From Pedobacter alluvionis (GTDB lineage: Bacteria > Bacteroidota > Bacteroidia > Sphingobacteriales > Sphingobacteriaceae), in assembly GCF_003664035.1 (NCBI RefSeq), contig NZ_RCCK01000015.1:372001-436000 (forward strand): a DNA stretch of 64,000 nt. The letters run 5' to 3'. The translations under genes and the position numbers were made by a program. Each line of letters begins with the position of its first letter. Positions within the stretch are counted from its first letter, which is position 1. Of this stretch, positions 60,622-64,000 are shown piece after piece. The notes under the pieces were generated by a model that did no database searches, had not been told where the DNA came from, and worked only from the letters and a program-made list of their open reading frames with translations.

Positions 60622-62052
60622 ATGGAAAAAACTTGTACAGAAGTATGGAAGAACTGTCTTCAAATTATTAAGGATAACATTCCGAGCCAAAGTTTCAAAA
60701 CTTGGTTCGAGCCAATAACGGCTCTTAAATTGGAAGGCAAGGTTTTAACTATACAGGTGCCAAGTTTGTTCTTTTACGAATGGCTTGAAGAACATTATGT
60801 GGGCTTGCTGCGCAAGACTGTAAAAAAACAACTTGGAGAGGATGGCAGGTTGGAATATAACATCGTTGTAGATAAATCATCAAACAGCGGTAATCCTTAT
60901 ACTACCAATATGCCCTCAAATGGAAATGGGGCGGAGGCAAAGGTACAATCGATGCCGATTCCGGTTTCCATTAACAAGGATATTAAAAACCCATTTATTA
61001 TCCCGGGATTAAAAAAATTAAATGTTGATCCACAATTAAACGCTAACTATACTTTCGAAAATTACATTGAGGGAGATTGTAATCGCTTGGCGCGTTCTGC
61101 AGGTTACGCTGTAGCAGCTAAACCAGGTGGCACATCTTTTAACCCGCTAATGATTTACGGTGGAGTAGGTTTGGGTAAAACGCACCTGGCACAGGCAATC
61201 GGTAACGAGATTAAACGCAGCATGCCAGATAAGTTGGTGATCTACGTAAGTTGTGAGAAATTTTGTCAACAGTTTGTAGATTCCTTAAAAAACAACACCA
61301 TTAACGATTTCGTTAACTTTTATCAGGCAATGGATGTGATCATCATGGATGATGTGCACAACTTTGCAGGTAAAGAAAAAACACAGGATATTTTCTTCCA
61401 CATTTTTAATCATCTGCATCAGTCGGGCAAACAGGTAATCTTAACATCTGATAAAGCACCGAAAGATTTAGCTGGTTTGGAAGAGCGTTTATTAAGCCGT
61501 TTTAAATGGGGTCTATCCGCAGATTTACAGATTCCTGATCTGGAAACCCGTATCGCTATTTTAAGAAAGAAAATGTATGCTGATGGTATTGAGTTGCCGG
61601 GCGAGGTGGTAGAGTATGTTGCACACAACATTGATAACAACGTACGTGAGTTAGAGGGTGCTATGGTATCTCTTTTAGCGCAGGCTACTTTGAACAAGAA
61701 GGAAATCGATTTAGCCCTGGCTAAACAGATGTTGAAGAACTTTATCAAAAATACTTCAAAAGAAATTTCAATGGAATACATCCAGAAATTGGTTTGCGAG
61801 TATTTTGAGGTTCCTGTTGATATGGTAAAATCGCAAACACGTAAACGCGAAATTGTTCAGGCACGTCAGATTTCGATGTATCTATCTAAAAGTCATACAA
61901 AGTCATCATTGAAAACAATTGGTGCTTTCTTTGGTGGACGTGATCATAGTACCGTAATTTATGCTTGCCAAACCGTAGAAGATTTAATCGATACTGATAA
62001 GAAGTTTAAAGCTTACGTACACGATATCCAAAAGAAATTAAAAATGAGTTAA
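60622..62052 (+). CDS. dnaA: Chromosomal replication initiator protein DnaA
   Basis: AAA+ initiator that opens oriC. 476 residues: domain I (about 1-85), a short linker (about 86-140), AAA+ domain with Walker A GGVGLGKTH (about 180-188) and Walker B VIIMDDVHNF (about 239), and C-terminal domain IV with the DNA-binding signature GGRDHSTVIYACQTV (about 437-451). DnaA boxes lie upstream. The following gene is convergent, so dnaA is monocistronic; dnaN is not adjacent. Confidence 0.98.
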   Translation: MEKTCTEVWKNCLQIIKDNIPSQSFKTWFEPITALKLEGKVLTIQVPSLFFYEWLEEHYVGLLRKTVKKQLGEDGRLEYNIVVDKSSNSGNPYTTNMPSNGNGAEAKVQSMPIPVSINKDIKNPFIIPGLKKLNVDPQLNANYTFENYIEGDCNRLARSAGYAVAAKPGGTSFNPLMIYGGVGLGKTHLAQAIGNEIKRSMPDKLVIYVSCEKFCQQFVDSLKNNTINDFVNFYQAMDVIIMDDVHNFAGKEKTQDIFFHIFNHLHQSGKQVILTSDKAPKDLAGLEERLLSRFKWGLSADLQIPDLETRIAILRKKMYADGIELPGEVVEYVAHNIDNNVRELEGAMVSLLAQATLNKKEIDLALAKQMLKNFIKNTSKEISMEYIQKLVCEYFEVPVDMVKSQTRKREIVQARQISMYLSKSHTKSSLKTIGAFFGGRDHSTVIYACQTVEDLIDTDKKFKAYVHDIQKKLKMS

Positions 62053-62149
62053 AACCAGGTTCAGGAATAGAAAGGTAGAAGGGTTTAAATTAAAACCTTT
62101 CGTTCATGTTCAAAGGTTTATGCAAATTAATAAAGGCTAGTTTTTATGT

Positions 62150-62181
62150 AATGCCCCTGAAAGTCTGACTTTCGGGGCATT
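62150..62181. terminator. Bidirectional hairpin between dnaA and the NUDIX gene
   Basis: AATGCCCCTGAAAG pairs with CTTTCGGGGCATT (one bulged base) around a 5-base loop. T-rich sequence precedes it on the plus strand (TAGTTTTTATG), which suits the minus-strand transcript's end; the plus-strand side is less clear. Confidence 0.65.
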
Positions 62182-62210
62182 GCAATTAAGGGACTTCGTA
62201 TTTTAAACTT

Positions 62211-62759
62211 CTAAAGTTTTTCCAGTTCAGCTAATCCGTAGTGTAAAGCAGCAACATGTAATGCCTGGGCGATTTTGTTGTCTTTGATTAGCTGTTTAAC
62301 TTCATCAACAGTGTATTCCTCAACATTTAAAATTTCGTGTTCATCTAAATGCTGCTCGTGTGTTTTAACACCACCAGTTAAAAAATAAGTAAACGTTCTG
62401 TTGTCTGATGTTGCCGGATTGGGATAAAGTTCTGCAATAAACTTACAGGTTTTAAAACTATAGCCAGTTTCTTCTAAAAGTTCACGTTTAACGGCAAACT
62501 CGGGAGCCTCATCACCATCAATCACTCCGCCTGGAACTTCAAGTGAAATAATATCAGCTGCATGGCGGTACTGGCGTACCATAATTATTTTTCCTTCTTC
62601 TGTTAATGCAATTGCATTTACCCAGTTGGGGTATTCTAAAACATAATAATCGTCTTTTATCACGCCACCAGGAAGTTTCACTTCATCAACGCGTAAAGTA
62701 GCCCACTGCTCGCGTACTAAATATTTAGAGGCAAGTTTCTGCCACTTTTCTATAATCAT
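62211..62759 (-). CDS. NUDIX hydrolase (ADP-ribose pyrophosphatase-like)
   Basis: A 182-residue Mg-dependent nucleoside-diphosphate hydrolase. The Nudix box fits GX5EX7REUXEEXGU: GVIDGDEAPEFAVKRELLEE followed by TGY (about residues 77-99). The following FIAELYPNPATSDNRT with the downstream proline/asparagine pattern resembles ADP-ribose/ADP-sugar pyrophosphatases. It lies 42 bases downstream of the 129-residue gene on the same strand. Confidence 0.92.
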   Translation of the reverse strand: MIIEKWQKLASKYLVREQWATLRVDEVKLPGGVIKDDYYVLEYPNWVNAIALTEEGKIIMVRQYRHAADIISLEVPGGVIDGDEAPEFAVKRELLEETGYSFKTCKFIAELYPNPATSDNRTFTYFLTGGVKTHEQHLDEHEILNVEEYTVDEVKQLIKDNKIAQALHVAALHYGLAELEKL

Positions 62760-62801
62760 TATTTACGTTGTTTATTTTGTTTAGCGCCATGCGCCTGGCA
62801 C

Positions 62802-63191
62802 TTAGCGCAGGTATTGTTGTATTGTTTTTTGGCGGTGCAAGTTTACCAAATGTACAATCTTGTGCTGATCTGAAAGGTATTGATAAACTAAATTAAGTTT
62901 TGGTGCAATGCTTTGGTTGCGATCCTGACTCACACCTAACTCATAATACAGAAATTCGCTTAACGAGTCGAGTTTTTCAGGAGGAAGGTTGCCTTCGGTT
63001 AACCAGTTTTCAAAAACAGAAAGATCTTCATTTTCAAGAATTTCTTTAGGCAACTGGAAGCCACCTTCCATGGTTTCTTCAAAAAGCTGATTGGCTTCAG
63101 CCAATTTGCCTTCTAACTTTAAGCCCATAACACGGGCCAAAATCTGTGCAAGTTTCTGTATTTCAGCTGTGATTAAATCTTTTCTATACAT
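62802..63191 (-). CDS. Conserved hypothetical helical protein (DUF6483-like?)
   Basis: A 129-residue soluble, helical protein (MYRKDLITAEIQKLAQILAR at the start). The N-terminal pattern recalls DUF6483, but this is from memory and uncertain. It probably shares a transcript with the NUDIX gene. The tandem heptanucleotide repeat lies about 70 bases before its start codon, in its likely promoter region. Confidence 0.65.
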   Translation of the reverse strand: MYRKDLITAEIQKLAQILARVMGLKLEGKLAEANQLFEETMEGGFQLPKEILENEDLSVFENWLTEGNLPPEKLDSLSEFLYYELGVSQDRNQSIAPKLNLVYQYLSDQHKIVHLVNLHRQKTIQQYLR

Positions 63192-63262
63192 TATTGCTGT
63201 AGTGTTTTATCTGTTGGAAAGTTAAAATATTCTGTAACGTTCAAAACAAAATCTTTTCCAAT

Positions 63263-63364
<102 letters not shown>

Positions 63365-63368
63365 TAAC

Positions 63369-64000
63369 CTACCAGCTTCCGCTGCTTCCGCCTCCGCCAA
63401 AACTTCCTCCGCCAAAACCTCCGAATCCACCTCCGCCACCACCAGAAGAACCACCTCCCCAGCCACCGCTGCTTCGTCCACCGCCACTGCTTCCAAATAA
63501 CATAGCCCAAAACAGCGCATTAGATGCCCCGCGTCCGCCAATTACTTCGCTTCCGCCTCCTCCACCTTTTCTCATAAAGATGATGATTACGATTACAATA
63601 ATGATAATAATCACAATACTGCCACCTCCACCACCTTTCTTTGAAGAAGTTTTAGGACTATCATTTTTATATTCGCCTTTGGTATATTTTATAATCGAAG
63701 TAGTACCTTCATCCAGGCCGGCATAATAATTTCCGGCTTTAAAATTGGGTTTAATATCGTTATCTATAATACGCTTGGCATAAATATCGGGTAATGCACC
63801 TTCTAAGCCATAACCTGTTTGAATAGAGATTTTTCGGTCGCCAACTGCAACAACGATCATAATGCCATTGTTTTTGCCGCTTTGGCCAACACCCCATTTC
63901 CTGCCCAGTTCTACAGCATACTCATTAATGTCGTAATCGCCGACTGATTTTAATATCGCTATAGCAATTTGTGTTGATGACGAATCATTAAAGGTTACTA
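63369..64000 (-). CDS. TPM-domain protein with glycine-rich tail (5' end outside window)
   Basis: A TPM (TPM_phosphatase, Psb32/YgcG-like) domain protein. The frame is open to the window edge, and residues upstream of the Met at 63860 (VGDYDINEYAVELGRKWGVG, then NNGIMIVV) belong to the TPM domain, so the true start lies beyond 64000. After the domain come one membrane segment built almost wholly of Ile/Val (about 63560-63610) and a long Gly/Ser-rich tail rich in GGG and FGG, ending GSW. Family members are membrane-anchored and poorly understood, often next to LemA. Confidence 0.9.
   Translation of the reverse strand, partial: VTFNDSSSTQIAIAILKSVGDYDINEYAVELGRKWGVGQSGKNNGIMIVVAVGDRKISIQTGYGLEGALPDIYAKRIIDNDIKPNFKAGNYYAGLDEGTTSIIKYTKGEYKNDSPKTSSKKGGGGGSIVIIIIIVIVIIIFMRKGGGGGSEVIGGRGASNALFWAMLFGSSGGGRSSGGWGGGSSGGGGGGFGGFGGGSFGGGGSSGSW

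Overview
The window looks like chromosomal DNA from a Bacteroidota bacterium of the Sphingobacteriaceae, most like Pedobacter. The evidence is AT-rich DNA, TAnnTTTG-type -7 promoter elements, many Bacteroidota-restricted families (CCC-motif membrane protein, BT_3928-type DoxX protein, DUF1599, GIN-domain protein, DUF7935-like protein), a gliding-bacteria-type carotenoid set, and intergenic palindromes typical of this group. No rRNA, tRNA, CRISPR array, prophage or intact insertion sequence was seen. Genus is inferred from gene content and memory, not from a search.

Layout. 1-11.4 kb: partial TerC protein, M28 peptidase, CBS protein, ahcY, a Cys-containing exported protein, a deacetylase, a GT39/GtrA pair, pdxJ, an EamA transporter and a lipoprotein. 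11.7-21.3 kb: glycosyltransferase-like protein, gcvP, XRE regulator, YceI protein, MBL hydrolase, recJ, lptB. 21.5-27 kb: GH3-like enzyme, a run of small membrane and exported proteins, and a bacilliredoxin. 27.3-33 kb: cdaA and folP face an operon of DUF1599, BT_3928, an ABC permease, DinB and aroK. 33.2-37.5 kb: crtD, a decayed patch (rhuM and doxX remnants), a serine hydrolase and a 36-residue small ORF with a good promoter. 37.6-44.2 kb: rlmD, two more serine hydrolases and a GIN-domain protein, these last three each preceded by a GCAAC-N16/17-CGTCT promoter of extracytoplasmic-function (ECF) sigma type, then a phosphoribosyltransferase. 44.2-45.4 kb: a RAYT transposase gene flanked by REP palindrome pairs. 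45.4-49.9 kb: a carotenoid tailoring operon (acyltransferase, glycosyltransferase, CruF, ispH, cysteine hydrolase, CrtW). 50.3-57.7 kb: hemH, gluconokinase, waaA, galE, two tandem paralogous unknown proteins, a CpsB-type phosphatase, a MacB-type permease and an A-type Fe-S carrier. 57.8-64 kb: DUF7935-like protein, methylmalonyl-CoA mutase large subunit, dnaA with DnaA boxes upstream, NUDIX hydrolase, and a TPM protein preceded by a heptanucleotide tandem repeat.

How they fit together. Most genes are housekeeping or envelope functions. The two coherent sub-systems are the carotenoid set (crtD at 33-34.6 kb plus the 45.4-49.9 kb operon, with ispH supplying isoprenoid precursor) and the serine hydrolase/GIN group, whose shared promoter motif predicts control by one alternative sigma factor encoded elsewhere. 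The observations most worth following are this candidate ECF regulon, the REP/RAYT locus, the modular hairpin elements, the tandem LP-KDKLLL proteins, an apparent repeat-derived insert inside waaA and the 36-residue small ORF.
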